Shown: positions 1 to 14,488, counted from the first letter of the stretch. The stretch: DNA of 64,000 bases from Moorella glycerini (GCF_009735625.1 NZ_CP046244.1:1426001-1490000), one strand, 5' to 3'. Program-made: numbers and translations. The notes: a model not told the origin generated them from the letters alone.

Positions 1-2
1 CC

Positions 3-1919
3 CTAGTACAAAAGTACGTCGGGGCTGAAGGTCATGTACCGCGCCTGTACCGCCTGGGAGGCAATGAATGGCATAAGGTCAAGAGCCGGGTCCAGGAAGC
101 TGTCCAGGCCATGGCCGAGGAATTGTTGGAAATCTATGCCAAACGGGAGGCCATCCCCGGCTATGCCTTTTCGCCCGATACGCCCTGGCAGCGGGAGTTT
201 GAAGAAGCCTTTCCCTACACCGAGACGCCGGACCAGCTCAAGGCCATCGCTGAAGTTAAGGCGGATATGGAAAAACCACGGCCCATGGACCGCCTCCTCT
301 GCGGCGATGTCGGTTATGGCAAGACGGAGGTGGCCATGCGGGCAGCCTTTAAAGCTGTCATGGACGGTAAGCAGGTGGCCGTCCTGGTGCCGACAACCAT
401 CCTCGCCCAGCAGCATTATAATACCTTTAAGGCGCGCTTTGCTCCTTTCCCGGTAAAGATAGCCGTCCTGAGTCGTTTTTGTTCTCCCGCGGAGCAAAAG
501 CGGGTTGTTAAGGCCTTGCAAAGGGGCGAAGTGGATATTGTCGTTGGCACCCACCGCCTGTTGTCTGGTGATGTCTCCTTCAAGGATTTGGGCCTGGTCA
601 TCATTGATGAGGAACAGCGCTTTGGCGTGGCCCATAAAGAGAAGTTAAAGAAACTGCGTTACAGCGTTGATGTCCTGACCATGACGGCCACCCCCATTCC
701 CCGCACCCTGCACATGGCCCTGGCCGGCGTCCGCAACATGAGCCTGATTGAAACGCCGCCGGAAGACCGCTTTCCCATCCAGACCTATGTAGTGGAGTAC
801 AGCCAGGAACTGGTGCGGGAGGCCATCCGCCGGGAACTGGACCGTGGCGGCCAGGTTTACTTTGTCCACAACCGGGTGGCGGATATCGACCGCTTCGCCT
901 ATCATGTCCAGCAGCTGGTACCGGAAGCCCGGGTGGGGGTGGGCCATGGCCAGATGGATGAAAAGGAACTCGAAAAGGTCATGCTGGATTTCATCGAAGG
1001 CCGCTATGACGTACTGGTCAGCACCACCATTGTGGAAAACGGCCTCGATATCCCCAACGTCAACACCCTTATAGTTGACGAGAGCGATAGTTTCGGCCTG
1101 GCCCAGCTTTACCAGCTCCGCGGCCGGGTTGGCCGGACCAATCGCCTGGCCTATGCCTATTTCACCTACCGGCCGGACAAAGTCCTGGGTGAAGTGGCCG
1201 AAAAGCGCCTGGCTGCCATCCGGGAGTTTACGGCCTTCGGCTCCGGGTATAAGATTGCCCTCAGGGACCTGCAGATCCGGGGCGCGGGAAACCTCCTGGG
1301 ACCCGAACAGCATGGCCACATGCTGGCCGTAGGCTTTGACCTCTACTGCCAGCTCCTGGAGGAAGCCGTGCAAAAATTGAAACGCCAGCGGGGCGAAGCC
1401 CTGCCGGAAATGAGGCCGGTGGCAGCCTCCCCGGCGGCCCCCGTAGAATTAACGGTGGATACTTTCCTGAGCAACGAGTATATCCCCGATGCTGCCTTGA
1501 AGATGGAAATCTACCACCGCCTGATGGCGGCCAGGGATTTAAACGAAGTCGAAGCTATTGCCAGCGAAATGGAAGATCGCTATGGCCGGCCTCCGGTAGA
1601 GGCGCAAAATCTTTTAAGCCTGACCAGGGTGCGCCTCCTGGCCCAGGAAGTTGGGGTAACCAGCGTCCATCAGCAGGGCAGGGAAGTAGAATTGCGTTTT
1701 GGCCAGCATCACGTCCTGCGCGGTGAAAAGCTGCTGCAGTTGACCCAGCACTTTCCCCGCAAGCTCTCTTTTTCTTCTGCCGGCGGCTTGACCATCAGGG
1801 TGCGGACGGCGGGCCTGGACCAGCAGGGGTTGCTGGCTTTGCTGGAAGATGTCCTGGCCAGGATTAAATACCTGGTCGCCGAAGTGGAAGACAAAAGGGG
1901 GGTCTTCTATGGCCACTAA
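3..1919 (+). CDS. mfd: Transcription-repair coupling factor Mfd (5'-truncated by the window edge)
   Basis: Mfd is a DNA translocase that removes RNA polymerase stalled at lesions and recruits UvrA. The reading frame is open from base 3, so only about the last 638 residues are present of a family length near 1,170. What remains starts in the RNA-polymerase-interaction region (residues reading LVQKYVG), followed by the RecG-like helicase core: Walker [10 protein letters not shown], the DEEQRFG box (Walker B, DEEQ), TATPIPRTL, and QLRGRVGR (motif VI). The C-terminal TRCF domain follows. The stop overlaps the start of the next gene by 11 bases, so the two are probably co-transcribed. Identification is secure; the N-terminal UvrB-like region lies outside the window. 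Confidence 0.97.
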   Translation, partial: LVQKYVGAEGHVPRLYRLGGNEWHKVKSRVQEAVQAMAEELLEIYAKREAIPGYAFSPDTPWQREFEEAFPYTETPDQLKAIAEVKADMEKPRPMDRLLCGDVGYGKTEVAMRAAFKAVMDGKQVAVLVPTTILAQQHYNTFKARFAPFPVKIAVLSRFCSPAEQKRVVKALQRGEVDIVVGTHRLLSGDVSFKDLGLVIIDEEQRFGVAHKEKLKKLRYSVDVLTMTATPIPRTLHMALAGVRNMSLIETPPEDRFPIQTYVVEYSQELVREAIRRELDRGGQVYFVHNRVADIDRFAYHVQQLVPEARVGVGHGQMDEKELEKVMLDFIEGRYDVLVSTTIVENGLDIPNVNTLIVDESDSFGLAQLYQLRGRVGRTNRLAYAYFTYRPDKVLGEVAEKRLAAIREFTAFGSGYKIALRDLQIRGAGNLLGPEQHGHMLAVGFDLYCQLLEEAVQKLKRQRGEALPEMRPVAASPAAPVELTVDTFLSNEYIPDAALKMEIYHRLMAARDLNEVEAIASEMEDRYGRPPVEAQNLLSLTRVRLLAQEVGVTSVHQQGREVELRFGQHHVLRGEKLLQLTQHFPRKLSFSSAGGLTIRVRTAGLDQQGLLALLEDVLARIKYLVAEVEDKRGVFYGH

Positions 1920-2817
1920 GCTCACCTGGTTATGGCAGGGCTTGCAGCCACGTTTGCTTTTGTTGCTGGAAAAGCTGTTCTGGGCGTCAGTAATTATACT
2001 GGCCGCCCTGGTAGTTCTCAACCTGGTTTCCAGGTTTATCCATCGACTTTTCCGGGTGGCCAGGAGGGACCCCCACAAAGATAAAACCCTGGAAACCCTG
2101 TTGGCTTCGGCATTACGTTATCTTATTTATGCTGTGGCCGTCATGATGGCCCTGGAGCAGTTTGTCGATATTACCCCCATTATTGCCGGCGCCGGGGTGC
2201 TGGGCCTGGCGGTGGGCTTTGGTGCCCAGAGCCTGGTGAAGGACATCATCACCGGTTTCTTTATCATCTTCGAAGACCAGTTCCATGTTGGTGACCTGGT
2301 GGAGATAAACGGCCAGGTGACCGGTAAGGTGGAGGAACTGGGCCTGCGCCTGACCACCATCCGGGAATGGAGCGGCAAGAAATTCTATATTGCCAACAGC
2401 GAGATCAAGACGGTGCGCAATTATAACCGGGAAGAGCTGCGCGCCATTGTCACGGCCACCTTTCCTTTTGAAGAAGACCCCCGTAAGATCCGGGCGGTTT
2501 TAGAGCAGGCCTGCCGGGAAGTGGAGAAGGAATACTACCAGGAATTGATTCAGGGGCCGGATGGCCCGGTGGAACCGCCCCAGATCTACGGCGTTACGGA
2601 TATTGATAAATCGGATAAGGGCGGGCAGTTTACCATTATCGCCCTGACCAAACCCGGTTCCCTCTGGACGGTGGAAAAAGCTCTGCGGGAAAAAATCTGG
2701 CAGGCCTGCCAGGACAACGGCATCCGCCTGGCCTATCCCACCCGGGTCTATGTCGGTAGCCAGCCAGGGGAGGAAGGTATAGCACCGGGTGACTACCTGA
2801 AGGCGGAGGGGCGTTAG
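1909..2817 (+). CDS. MscS-family small-conductance mechanosensitive channel
   Basis: A 302-residue membrane protein expected to form a heptameric channel that releases solutes on hypo-osmotic shock. Two to three hydrophobic helices cover about residues 10-110. Next comes the typical pore-lining, glycine/alanine-rich stretch (AGAGVLGLAVGFGAQSLVKD) and the beta domain that starts around DLVEINGQVTGKVEELGLRLT. The start is the ATG at 1909, overlapping the last codons of mfd, with a GGGG run just upstream; an upstream in-frame start would lie deep in mfd. The neighbouring minus-strand gene ends 7 bases beyond the stop (convergent). The C-terminal cytoplasmic domain is of ordinary length. Confidence 0.92.
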   Translation: MATKLTWLWQGLQPRLLLLLEKLFWASVIILAALVVLNLVSRFIHRLFRVARRDPHKDKTLETLLASALRYLIYAVAVMMALEQFVDITPIIAGAGVLGLAVGFGAQSLVKDIITGFFIIFEDQFHVGDLVEINGQVTGKVEELGLRLTTIREWSGKKFYIANSEIKTVRNYNREELRAIVTATFPFEEDPRKIRAVLEQACREVEKEYYQELIQGPDGPVEPPQIYGVTDIDKSDKGGQFTIIALTKPGSLWTVEKALREKIWQACQDNGIRLAYPTRVYVGSQPGEEGIAPGDYLKAEGR

Positions 2818-2823
2818 CAACGT

Positions 2824-8358
<5,535 letters not shown>

Positions 8359-9357
8359 CTAATCTTTTTTCCCCTCCCGCTCCAGTTTTTTCGCCAGACC
8401 CCAGAGCTGGCGGGCTTCCGAGTGGGCACTGGCTACCGCCCTGAAAAAGCTGGCCCCTTCTTCCTGGCGGCCCAGCCGGCGGTAGAGGTTCATCAGGGTC
8501 TGGCGCACATGGACATCGGCTGGTCGTTTAGCCAGGGCCTGCTGGAGGAGGTTCAGGGCTTCCTCGTCCTGGCGCAGGCGGTAGAGGCAGAAGCCCAGCT
8601 GGGCCAGGAAAAAGGGATCGCCGGGGGCCAGTTCCAGGGCCTGTTGGTAAGCGACGGCGGCTTCGGCATAACGACCCTGCTGGTAGAGTTCATTGCCCTT
8701 AACCCCGTGCAGGTGAGGATTCTGGGCCCGCCGCCCCACCCGGAGGAAAGCATTAACTTCGCTGAGGACACTATTGCCGTCCTGGCCGGGAGCCGATAAC
8801 TTGACGTAACGTGCCTGAGCAAAGGTATCATTGGGGTTACGGGCAGTTACTTCCCTGTAAGCCTGAGCAGCAGCGGCCGTATCGCCCATTTTTTCCAGGG
8901 CCAGGCCAAGTTTTTTCCAGAGTTCCAGCTGCTCAGGGTCAAGGGCTAGCTGCTGGCGGCAGAAAGCTACAGCTTTTTCCAGTTGACCGGTATAGATATA
9001 AGCCTGGGCCAAGCGGGTGGCAAGATAGGGGGATGGTTCCAGGTCGAAAGCGGCCTGCCAGCAGGCCAGGGCGGTGGAGTAATCTTTCTGGTGGGTGGCT
9101 ACCTGCCCTTTGATGGCCAGGGCGCGGGGGTCCCGGGGCCGGAGTTGCAAGATCCTATCGGCCAGGTAACCGGCCTCCTGCTTCTGGCCCAGGCGCAGGT
9201 AGAGGCTGGCCAGGCTGGCCAGCAGGGCCGGTTCGTCGGGCCAGCGCTCCAGGGCGGCCTGGACTTCTGCCAGGGCTGCCTGGAGATCTCCGGACTTTTT
9301 CAGGTTGGCTATTTTTTGTAATGTGGTATTAAGCTGATAACCTCTGCCGGCAACCAT
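8359..9357 (-). CDS. TPR-repeat protein, probable partner of the giant ATPase
   Basis: A 332-residue soluble protein built almost entirely of tetratricopeptide repeats from about residue 10 to 320. Repeats with the usual A..Y...L.L.P spacing are clear, for example YREVTARNPNDTFAQARY and AYQQALELAPGDPFFLAQLG. No catalytic domain, signal peptide or membrane helix is visible. TPR proteins act as protein-protein scaffolds. It is the first gene of a two-gene minus-strand operon and ends 66 bases before the start of the 1,822-residue ATPase, so a role as adaptor or regulator of that protein is the simplest inference. The ATG at 9357 has a GGGGGT sequence about 10 bases upstream. Confidence 0.8.
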   Translation of the reverse strand: MVAGRGYQLNTTLQKIANLKKSGDLQAALAEVQAALERWPDEPALLASLASLYLRLGQKQEAGYLADRILQLRPRDPRALAIKGQVATHQKDYSTALACWQAAFDLEPSPYLATRLAQAYIYTGQLEKAVAFCRQQLALDPEQLELWKKLGLALEKMGDTAAAAQAYREVTARNPNDTFAQARYVKLSAPGQDGNSVLSEVNAFLRVGRRAQNPHLHGVKGNELYQQGRYAEAAVAYQQALELAPGDPFFLAQLGFCLYRLRQDEEALNLLQQALAKRPADVHVRQTLMNLYRRLGRQEEGASFFRAVASAHSEARQLWGLAKKLEREGKKD

Positions 9358-9419
9358 GTTTATTACCCCCGGTTTTATTAATTTCCCCCTGACAGGTTTA
9401 TTTCCTGCTATTTTTTTAG

Positions 9420-9449
9420 AAAATATCAGCCGGCGTACTGAAAAGTCAA
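9420..9449 (-). promoter_or_regulatory. Candidate sigma-A promoter for the TPR-ATPase operon
   Basis: On the minus strand TTGACT (9449-9444) and TATTTT (9425-9420) are separated by 18 bases, with a TGn extension before the -10. It points toward the TPR gene, whose start is about 60 bases downstream. The 319-base gap 9358-9676 holds this site and the oppositely directed spoVT promoter, and no gene. Confidence 0.5.
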
Positions 9450-9583
9450 CATTACCGACCCGCTGGTGGCAGAGGGCGAAAATGGTAACTGGTCCACAAT
9501 TTTCAGGGTAATTAAAAACTTAGTTTTTGCCCGGGAGCCGGATTTTATCCATGGTACCAGTTATAGAAAAGGCAGGGAAAAAA

Positions 9584-9614
9584 TGAATAAACCGTCCGGA
9601 TGGATTATATACTA
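9584..9614 (+). promoter_or_regulatory. Sigma-G-type promoter of spoVT
   Basis: TGAATA (9584-9589) and TATACTA (9608-9614) are separated by 18 bases. This matches the known sigma-G pattern (TGMATA, 17-18 bases, CATWMTA) except for the first -10 base. In Bacillus spoVT is transcribed by sigma-G in the forespore, so the match fits the downstream gene. Confidence 0.7.
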
Positions 9615-9676
9615 ACAGTGAAAGCTAATCTTTGAAAGGGTTACCCGGAAAAGGGGTAAAGGGGGGATAGACAGCA

Positions 9677-10228
9677 GTGAAAGCGACAGGCATTGTACGG
9701 CGCATTGACGATCTAGGACGCGTGGTAATACCCAAGGAAATCAGGCGCACCCTGCGGATTCGCGAAGGTGATCCACTGGAAATCTTCGTCGACCGGGAAG
9801 GCGAGGTAATTTTAAAAAAATACTCGCCCATTGGTGAGCTGGGAGATTTTGCCAAGGAATATGCAGATTCGCTCCATGAAGCCATCGGGCATATAGCCTG
9901 TATTGCTGACCGGGACAACATTATTGCGGTGGCCGGTGCCCCCAAAAAGGAATTCCTGGATAAACCCATTGGGCCAGCAGTAGAAAAGGTCATGGAAGAC
10001 CGTAAACCTGTGCTGATTAACTCTCCAACGGAAGACCTGTTCCCCATTGACGGTGAAGGCGAGGCCTATAAATTTACGGCTGAAGTTATTGCCCCCATAA
10101 TTGCCGAGGGTGATCCCATCGGAGCGGTAATTATCTGCTCCCGGGAGCCAGGGGTGAAAATGGGGGATATGGAGCTGAAGCTGGCCGAGACGGCGGCAGG
10201 CTTCCTGGCCAAACAAATGGAACAATAA
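9677..10228 (+). CDS. spoVT: Stage V sporulation regulator SpoVT
   Basis: A 183-residue transcription factor that in Bacillus fine-tunes sigma-G-dependent genes in the developing forespore. Residues 1-50 form the AbrB/SpoVT swapped-hairpin DNA-binding domain (MKATGIVRRIDDLGRVVIP, then EIRRTLRIREGDPLEIF). Residues ~55-180 form the GAF-like effector domain. The length matches the family (about 178). The GTG start at 9677 has a GGGGGG-A sequence about 10 bases upstream. A sigma-G-like promoter lies roughly 65-90 bases before the start and a hairpin terminator follows the stop, so it is probably transcribed alone. It sits beside mfd/mazG as in other spore formers, with the TPR-ATPase island inserted on its left. 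Confidence 0.96.
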   Translation: MKATGIVRRIDDLGRVVIPKEIRRTLRIREGDPLEIFVDREGEVILKKYSPIGELGDFAKEYADSLHEAIGHIACIADRDNIIAVAGAPKKEFLDKPIGPAVEKVMEDRKPVLINSPTEDLFPIDGEGEAYKFTAEVIAPIIAEGDPIGAVIICSREPGVKMGDMELKLAETAAGFLAKQMEQ

Positions 10229-10231
10229 GAA

Positions 10232-10257
10232 CGGCGCCCCGGCGCCGCTTTCTTTTT
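10232..10257 (+). terminator. Intrinsic terminator after spoVT
   Basis: A GC-rich self-complementary CGGCGC ... GCGCCG hairpin (10232-10247) is followed by CTTTCTTTTT, four bases after the spoVT stop. Confidence 0.7.
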
Positions 10258-10311
10258 GGCCGGGTGTTGTGGTACAATAAAACGGTACTCTTTACCTGTG
10301 AGGCGAGGTAG

Positions 10312-11778
10312 ATGGCAGGCAAGGTTATTATCGCCGGCATGGGGCCCGGTGACCCGGCCCAGGTGCCGCCGGCGGTCCTGGCGGCCCTGTCAGGAGTGGA
10401 CAAGATCTACCTGCGGACGGCCCGGCACCCGGCTGTAGCAGCTTTAAAAGAGCGAGGATTGCAGTGGGAGAGCTTTGATAGTTATTATGAGCAGGCAGGA
10501 GATTTTGAGGAGCTCTACGGGCGGATTGTTACTACCTTACTCGGGGAGGCCAGGGATAAAGAGCTGGCCTACGTCGTACCAGGTCATCCTCTGGTAGCCG
10601 AAAGGAGTGTAACCCTGCTCCTGGAAGCTGCTCCCGCAGCCGGGGTGGACACGCGGGTAATACCGGCCATGAGCTGCCTGGACGCCCTGTATGCCACCCT
10701 GCACCTTGACCCCACCCGGGGCTTAACTGTTACCGATGCCCTGACTTTTACGTTAGATGGGCTGGATCCCGGGCTGGGACTGATACTCACCCAGGTTTAC
10801 AACCAGAGGATAGCGTCCGACACCAAGTTGACTCTCATGGGCCTTTACCCGGATGAATATCCGGTAACGGTGGTCCGGGGCGCCGGCCTGGCCGGGGAAG
10901 AACGGGTGGCAACAGTACCTCTTTATGCCATCGACCGCCTGCCCTGGATCGATCACCTCACCAGTATTTACCTGCCCCCTTACCCGGCGGGCCGGGACCG
11001 GACCCTGGCGGGACTCAAAGCTATTATGGCCAGGCTACGCGGCGAGGGAGGTTGTCCCTGGGACCGGGAACAGACACACCAGTCTCTTAAACGTTACCTT
11101 ATTGAAGAATCCTATGAAGTCCTGGAAGCCATTGATACCGGTGATATGCATAAACTGTGTGAGGAGTTGGGAGACTTACTGCTACAGGTGGTCTTCCATG
11201 CCCGGCTGGCCGAGGAAAACGGCTACTTTACCCTGGCCGACTGCCTGGAAGCTATCTGTGCCAAGATGCGCCGCCGTCACCCCCATGTTTTCGGTAATGC
11301 TAGTTTAAATACAGCCGGGGAGGTGCTGGCCCGCTGGGATCAAATTAAGGTAGCCGAAAAGAAAAGTAATGGAGAGGGGGAACCTTCGCTATTAAGTGTG
11401 CCCCGGGGTCTGCCCGCCCTCATGAAGGCCCTGAAGGTCCAGGAGCAGGCAGCCCGGGTGGGTTTTGACTGGAGTGACGTAACCGGCGTTTGGGCCAAAG
11501 TAGAGGAAGAGCTGGCGGAATTAAAAGAAGCTGTGGCCGGGGAAGAGCGCCGGGAACAGGCCGCTGAAGTGGGAGATGTCCTTTTTGCCTTAGTGAACCT
11601 GGCCCGCTGGCTCGGGGTGGAGCCAGAAGCTGCTTTGCAGGCCTCTGTCGATAAATTTATGCAACGTTTCCGGTACTTGGAGCAAAAGGCCCGGCAAAGG
11701 GGGCTGGATCTAAAAAGACTTTCCCTGGCGGAGATGGATGCCCTGTGGGAGGAAGCGAAAAAAATTCCAGGAAAATAA
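10312..11778 (+). CDS. mazG: Tetrapyrrole methylase-like / nucleotide pyrophosphohydrolase MazG fusion
   Basis: A 488-residue two-domain protein of the YabN type. Residues 1-225 form a SAM-dependent tetrapyrrole methylase-like fold (VIIAGMGPGDPAQVPP, YVVPGHPLVAERS). Residues ~230-488 carry the MazG NTP pyrophosphohydrolase, which clears aberrant or excess nucleoside triphosphates. The MazG part shows EESYEVLEAID and EELGDLLLQVVFHARLAEE, followed by the second MazG half with EEELAELKEA and EVGDVLFALVNLARWL. The ATG at 10312 follows GAGGCGAGG. The methylase half has no proven substrate in this family. The gene leads into hup and rqcP as in Bacillus. Confidence 0.94.
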   Translation: MAGKVIIAGMGPGDPAQVPPAVLAALSGVDKIYLRTARHPAVAALKERGLQWESFDSYYEQAGDFEELYGRIVTTLLGEARDKELAYVVPGHPLVAERSVTLLLEAAPAAGVDTRVIPAMSCLDALYATLHLDPTRGLTVTDALTFTLDGLDPGLGLILTQVYNQRIASDTKLTLMGLYPDEYPVTVVRGAGLAGEERVATVPLYAIDRLPWIDHLTSIYLPPYPAGRDRTLAGLKAIMARLRGEGGCPWDREQTHQSLKRYLIEESYEVLEAIDTGDMHKLCEELGDLLLQVVFHARLAEENGYFTLADCLEAICAKMRRRHPHVFGNASLNTAGEVLARWDQIKVAEKKSNGEGEPSLLSVPRGLPALMKALKVQEQAARVGFDWSDVTGVWAKVEEELAELKEAVAGEERREQAAEVGDVLFALVNLARWLGVEPEAALQASVDKFMQRFRYLEQKARQRGLDLKRLSLAEMDALWEEAKKIPGK

Positions 11779-11854
11779 GAGGCAATGCAGGAGATTGTTG
11801 GATTATAGCGAATAAAAGTGAACAAGGGCAACTGATAGGCAGGAGGGATCACAA

Positions 11855-12130
11855 GTGAACAAAATGGATTTAGTGGCCAGCGTGGCTGAAAAAACCGACC
11901 TGACCAAAAAAGAAGCCGAAAAGGTAGTCAGCGCCGTGCTGGCCAGTATCGAAGAAGCCCTGGCCCAGGGCGATAAGGTGCAGCTTGTAGGCTTTGGTAC
12001 CTTTGAGATCAAGGAAAGGGCCGCCCGGGTAGGGCGTAACCCCCGGACCGGTGAGGAAATCGAAATCGCAGCCACGCGAGTACCGGTTTTCAAAGCCGGC
12101 AAGGCTCTGAGGGAAGCTGTAGCCAAATAA
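11855..12130 (+). CDS. hup: HU-family DNA-binding protein
   Basis: A 91-residue histone-like protein that binds and bends DNA as a dimer in the nucleoid. It has the family layout: two N-terminal helices ([25 protein letters not shown]), then [18 protein letters not shown], the flexible arm [13 protein letters not shown], and [11 protein letters not shown] at the C-terminus. GTG start at 11855 with GGAGGGA about 6 bases upstream. A hairpin after the stop separates it from rqcP, so expression is likely higher than that of its neighbours. Confidence 0.97.
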   Translation: MNKMDLVASVAEKTDLTKKEAEKVVSAVLASIEEALAQGDKVQLVGFGTFEIKERAARVGRNPRTGEEIEIAATRVPVFKAGKALREAVAK

Positions 12131-12143
12131 GCAGGTAAAAGGG

Positions 12144-12168
12144 AAAATCAGGCAATACGCCTGATTTT
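12144..12168 (+). terminator. Hairpin after hup
   Basis: AAAATCAGGC and GCCTGATTTT form a perfect 10-bp stem with a 5-base loop. The T-run is short (TTTTCT), so it may be a partial terminator letting some transcription reach rqcP. Confidence 0.6.
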
Positions 12169-12185
12169 CTGTTTGGAGGTACATT

Positions 12186-12455
12186 ATGCGCCTGGATAAG
12201 TTTTTAAAGGTCTCCCGGTTAATTAAGAGGCGGACCCTGGCCAAGGAAGTGTGTGATGGTGGCGGGGTAGAGGTCAACCGCCGGCCAGCCAAGGCCGGTA
12301 CAGAAGTAAAACCCGGTGACATTTTAACCTTAAAGCTGGGCAACCGCTGGCAGACGGTAGAGATCCTGGCCACACCGGAAAGTATAGCTGCCGACCGGGC
12401 TAAAGAAACTTACCGGGTTCTGGCTGAAGGCAAAACCGGGCCCGGTGAGCCCTAA
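12186..12455 (+). CDS. rqcP: S4-domain RNA-binding protein RqcP (YabO)
   Basis: An 89-residue S4 RNA-binding protein. Members of this family (RqcP/Hsp15) bind 50S subunits carrying stalled peptidyl-tRNA and, with RqcH, support C-terminal alanine tailing. The S4 fold fills residues 1-60: MRLDKFLKVSRLIKRRTLAKE, then VEVNRRPAKAGTEVKPGDIL. The ATG at 12186 is preceded by GGAGG 6 bases upstream. Position between hup and the sporulation/division block is the usual one for yabO. Confidence 0.93.
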   Translation: MRLDKFLKVSRLIKRRTLAKEVCDGGGVEVNRRPAKAGTEVKPGDILTLKLGNRWQTVEILATPESIAADRAKETYRVLAEGKTGPGEP

Positions 12456-12484
12456 CTGGCCCCCGGCAACTGTACCACCTGGAT

Positions 12485-12515
12485 GCATAGCCATGCCTGC
12501 TTCCTGCTTATACTA
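12485..12515 (+). promoter_or_regulatory. Possible sporulation-type promoter before the SpoIID-like gene
   Basis: GCATAG (12485-12490) and TATACTA (12509-12515) are 18 bases apart, resembling sigma-F/sigma-G promoters and sharing its -10 with the spoVT promoter. The direct repeat GGTAAAACC occurs just downstream at 12517-12525 and 12544-12552. Bacillus spoIID uses sigma-E, so this call is tentative. Confidence 0.3.
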
Positions 12516-12570
12516 AGGTAAAACCCAGCACTGTAAGGTACCGGGTAAAACCTTAAAGGCAGGGACAAGC

Positions 12571-13500
12571 ATGGCGTTAAAGCGTAAAGTGATAGCAACT
12601 ATGGTAGGTCTGTTGTTCTTAAGCCAGGTTTTAGCAGGTTGCCGGGCCCCGGCCAGGCGACCCGCAGCCCAGGAACCCACCCTCTCCCTCTATGTTAACC
12701 AGACCGGCGAGGTTAAAAGGCTAAAAATAGAAGAATACCTGCCCGCCGTAGTAGCAGCGGAAATGGAGCCCGGCTGGCCCCTTAATGCCCTGGCGGCCCA
12801 GGCCATACTCGCCCGGACCTTTACCATGAAAAAGATCCAGGAAGGCGGGGTCAAGGCCCACGGTACCGATGCCTCCACCAGCGTGGAAGAGTTCCAGGCC
12901 TATAACCCTGCCAGGGTCAACGATAATGTCCGCCGGGCGGTAGAAATAACCCGCGGCCAGGTTATCAGGTACAAAGGGAACTACATCAATGCCTGGTTTC
13001 ATGCTTCCGGCGGCTCACGGACGGCTGCTTCAGCAGTGGAGGGATTAAATTTCCGGCAGGAACCGGCACCTTACATCCAGAGTGTTCCCGACCCGGGGAT
13101 GGCCATCACCACGCCGGAGAATAAAAGCTGGACGGCTACCTTCAGTACTGCTGAGGTGGCGGCGGCAGTAAGAAGAGTTACCGGCCAGGACCCGGGACCT
13201 ATTACGGCGGTAAGTATTGCCGCCAAAGGCCCTTCAGGCCGGGCTACCCAGTTAAAGGTTGGCAACCTTACTGTCGATGCCCCGGCCCTGCGCCTCGCCC
13301 TGGGCAATGACCGCCTGCGTTCAACCCTGCTCACAGGTATAACCACCGGCAACGGCCGGGTAACCTTTAAGGGCGAGGGCTACGGCCACGGCGTGGGTAT
13401 GAGTCAATGGGGAGCCAAAGTCCTGGCTGAACAGGGCAAATCACCCCAGGAGATTATTAAATACTTTTTTAAAGATGTGGAGCTGGTCAAGGCCTGGTAA
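12571..13500 (+). CDS. SpoIID/LytB-domain lipoprotein
   Basis: A 309-residue secreted protein of the SpoIID family, peptidoglycan lytic transglycosylases used during engulfment. The N-terminus is a lipoprotein signal: positive MALKRK, a hydrophobic stretch and the lipobox LAGC (Cys near 23). The SpoIID domain follows: LYVNQTGEVKRLKIEEYLPAVVAAEM, then ALAAQAILARTFTM with the catalytic-type Glu upstream (AEMEPGW). The C-terminal signature GEGYGHGVGMSQWGA is intact. A lipid anchor rather than a transmembrane helix is a difference from Bacillus SpoIID, so it may be a paralogue. It sits before yabP-yabQ and ends at a strong terminator. Confidence 0.88.
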   Translation: MALKRKVIATMVGLLFLSQVLAGCRAPARRPAAQEPTLSLYVNQTGEVKRLKIEEYLPAVVAAEMEPGWPLNALAAQAILARTFTMKKIQEGGVKAHGTDASTSVEEFQAYNPARVNDNVRRAVEITRGQVIRYKGNYINAWFHASGGSRTAASAVEGLNFRQEPAPYIQSVPDPGMAITTPENKSWTATFSTAEVAAAVRRVTGQDPGPITAVSIAAKGPSGRATQLKVGNLTVDAPALRLALGNDRLRSTLLTGITTGNGRVTFKGEGYGHGVGMSQWGAKVLAEQGKSPQEIIKYFFKDVELVKAW

Positions 13501-13527
13501 ATAGGGCCCAGGTCCTTAGGGGTAAGT

Positions 13528-13548
13528 GCCGGATTACCGGCCTTTTTT
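13528..13548 (+). terminator. Intrinsic terminator after the SpoIID-like gene
   Basis: GCCGG-ATTA-CCGGC followed by CTTTTTTATTT. Confidence 0.75.
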
Positions 13549-13656
13549 ATTTCTTTTTTAGTACCCTCATTCATACAAATATATTACAATGCTGCTACTC
13601 CCATGATCTCACTTTCCACCTCTCACCTCTTACTTCTATTCAGGGGGGATGGCGTG

Positions 13657-13923
13657 ATGGCTGACGGGCAGCACCAGCTCACCATTATCAACCGGCAAAA
13701 ACTCGTTATCAACGGTGTCCTCCAGGTCCTTAATTACGATGAAGAAGAAATACTGCTGGAAACGACTATGGGTCTCCTGACTCTAAAGGGAAAAGATTTT
13801 AATATCAGTAATTTGAGCTTAGAGGCAGGCAATCTCGAGGCCAGTGGTACGGTAAATAATCTTAGCTACAGCGAGGGAAAGGGCGCCAGGGGTAAGGGCT
13901 TGCTCCAGCGCTTGCTTAAATGA
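13657..13923 (+). CDS. yabP: Sporulation protein YabP
   Basis: An 88-residue spore-coat-associated protein of the YabP/YqfC family, needed for normal spore maturation. It shows the family pattern: QLTIINRQKLVINGVLQVLNYDEEEILLET, then GLLTLKGKDFNISNLSLEAG. The start is the ATG at 13657, with GGGGGG 8 bases upstream and a length equal to the family norm. The stop TGA overlaps the start of yabQ (ATGA), so the pair is translationally coupled. Confidence 0.93.
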   Translation: MADGQHQLTIINRQKLVINGVLQVLNYDEEEILLETTMGLLTLKGKDFNISNLSLEAGNLEASGTVNNLSYSEGKGARGKGLLQRLLK

Positions 13924-14393
13924 TCCCTGTACTGGAGCAGTGGCAGATATTTCTGGCCCTGTGCGGGGCAGGGCTTTTGCTGGCTTTCGCCTTTGATTGC
14001 TACCGCGTCGGCCGCTATTTCTGGCGGCCGGGACATTTAAGCACCCATATGGGTGATGCCCTGTTCTGGTTAACCTTTACTGCTTTAACCTTTACTTTGC
14101 TGATGTTCATTAACTGGGGTGAGGTACGGGCCTATGTTTTCCTGGCCCTGGGTCTGGGGACCATCCTGTATGCCGGTTTCTTAAGCCGGGGCACGCGCCG
14201 CCGGTTATACACCGGCGGGCGTTTACTGGCCAGGATGACGGCCATTGGCCGCCGCTTTTTAAGGCAGACAGTTCTGGTTGTCATTATTCCAGGGCGCCTG
14301 GTTTTTAGTTGTTTAACGTTCCCTTTGGCAGCCTTAAGACTTTTCCTGCGGCGCCACCACCCCGGCGGTCCTCCCGGCGGGGTGAAAGGTTAA
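13920..14393 (+). CDS. yabQ: Sporulation membrane protein YabQ
   Basis: A 157-residue integral membrane protein required for spore cortex formation in Bacillus. Three to four hydrophobic segments (about residues 8-24, 42-65, 70-88 and 117-140) are visible. The family motif FDCYRVGRYFWR at ~25-36 links the first helix to a basic loop. The start overlaps the yabP stop by 4 bases. The C-terminus is rich in Arg, Pro and Gly. Confidence 0.9.
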   Translation: MIPVLEQWQIFLALCGAGLLLAFAFDCYRVGRYFWRPGHLSTHMGDALFWLTFTALTFTLLMFINWGEVRAYVFLALGLGTILYAGFLSRGTRRRLYTGGRLLARMTAIGRRFLRQTVLVVIIPGRLVFSCLTFPLAALRLFLRRHHPGGPPGGVKG

Positions 14394-14456
14394 TTATTTT
14401 TCTCCCACCAGGAGGATTTTTTTTTAGGAGGGCGAATTATAAATTTTGTCCAATAG

Positions 14457-14488
14457 TTGTCCACAATATGTGCATAAATTGTGGACAA
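14457..14488. promoter_or_regulatory. 32-bp inverted repeat (two DnaA-box-like sequences) before the HTH gene
   Basis: TTGTCCACAAT (14457-14467) and ATTGTGGACAA (14478-14488) are perfect 11-bp arms around a 10-base centre. Each arm contains TTGTCCACA, the preferred DnaA-box form in some Gram-positive bacteria. A TATAAA-like -10 lies at about 14438-14445, so the palindrome covers the likely transcription start. It could be an operator for the adjacent HTH protein or a DnaA-controlled site. Confidence 0.6.

Noticed and set aside
13561-13656. Sigma-E promoter for yabP (CATACAAAT at 13572)
   Set aside because: The -10-like string is good but no matching -35 (KMATATT) lies 13-15 bases upstream; the region upstream is a T-rich terminator tail.
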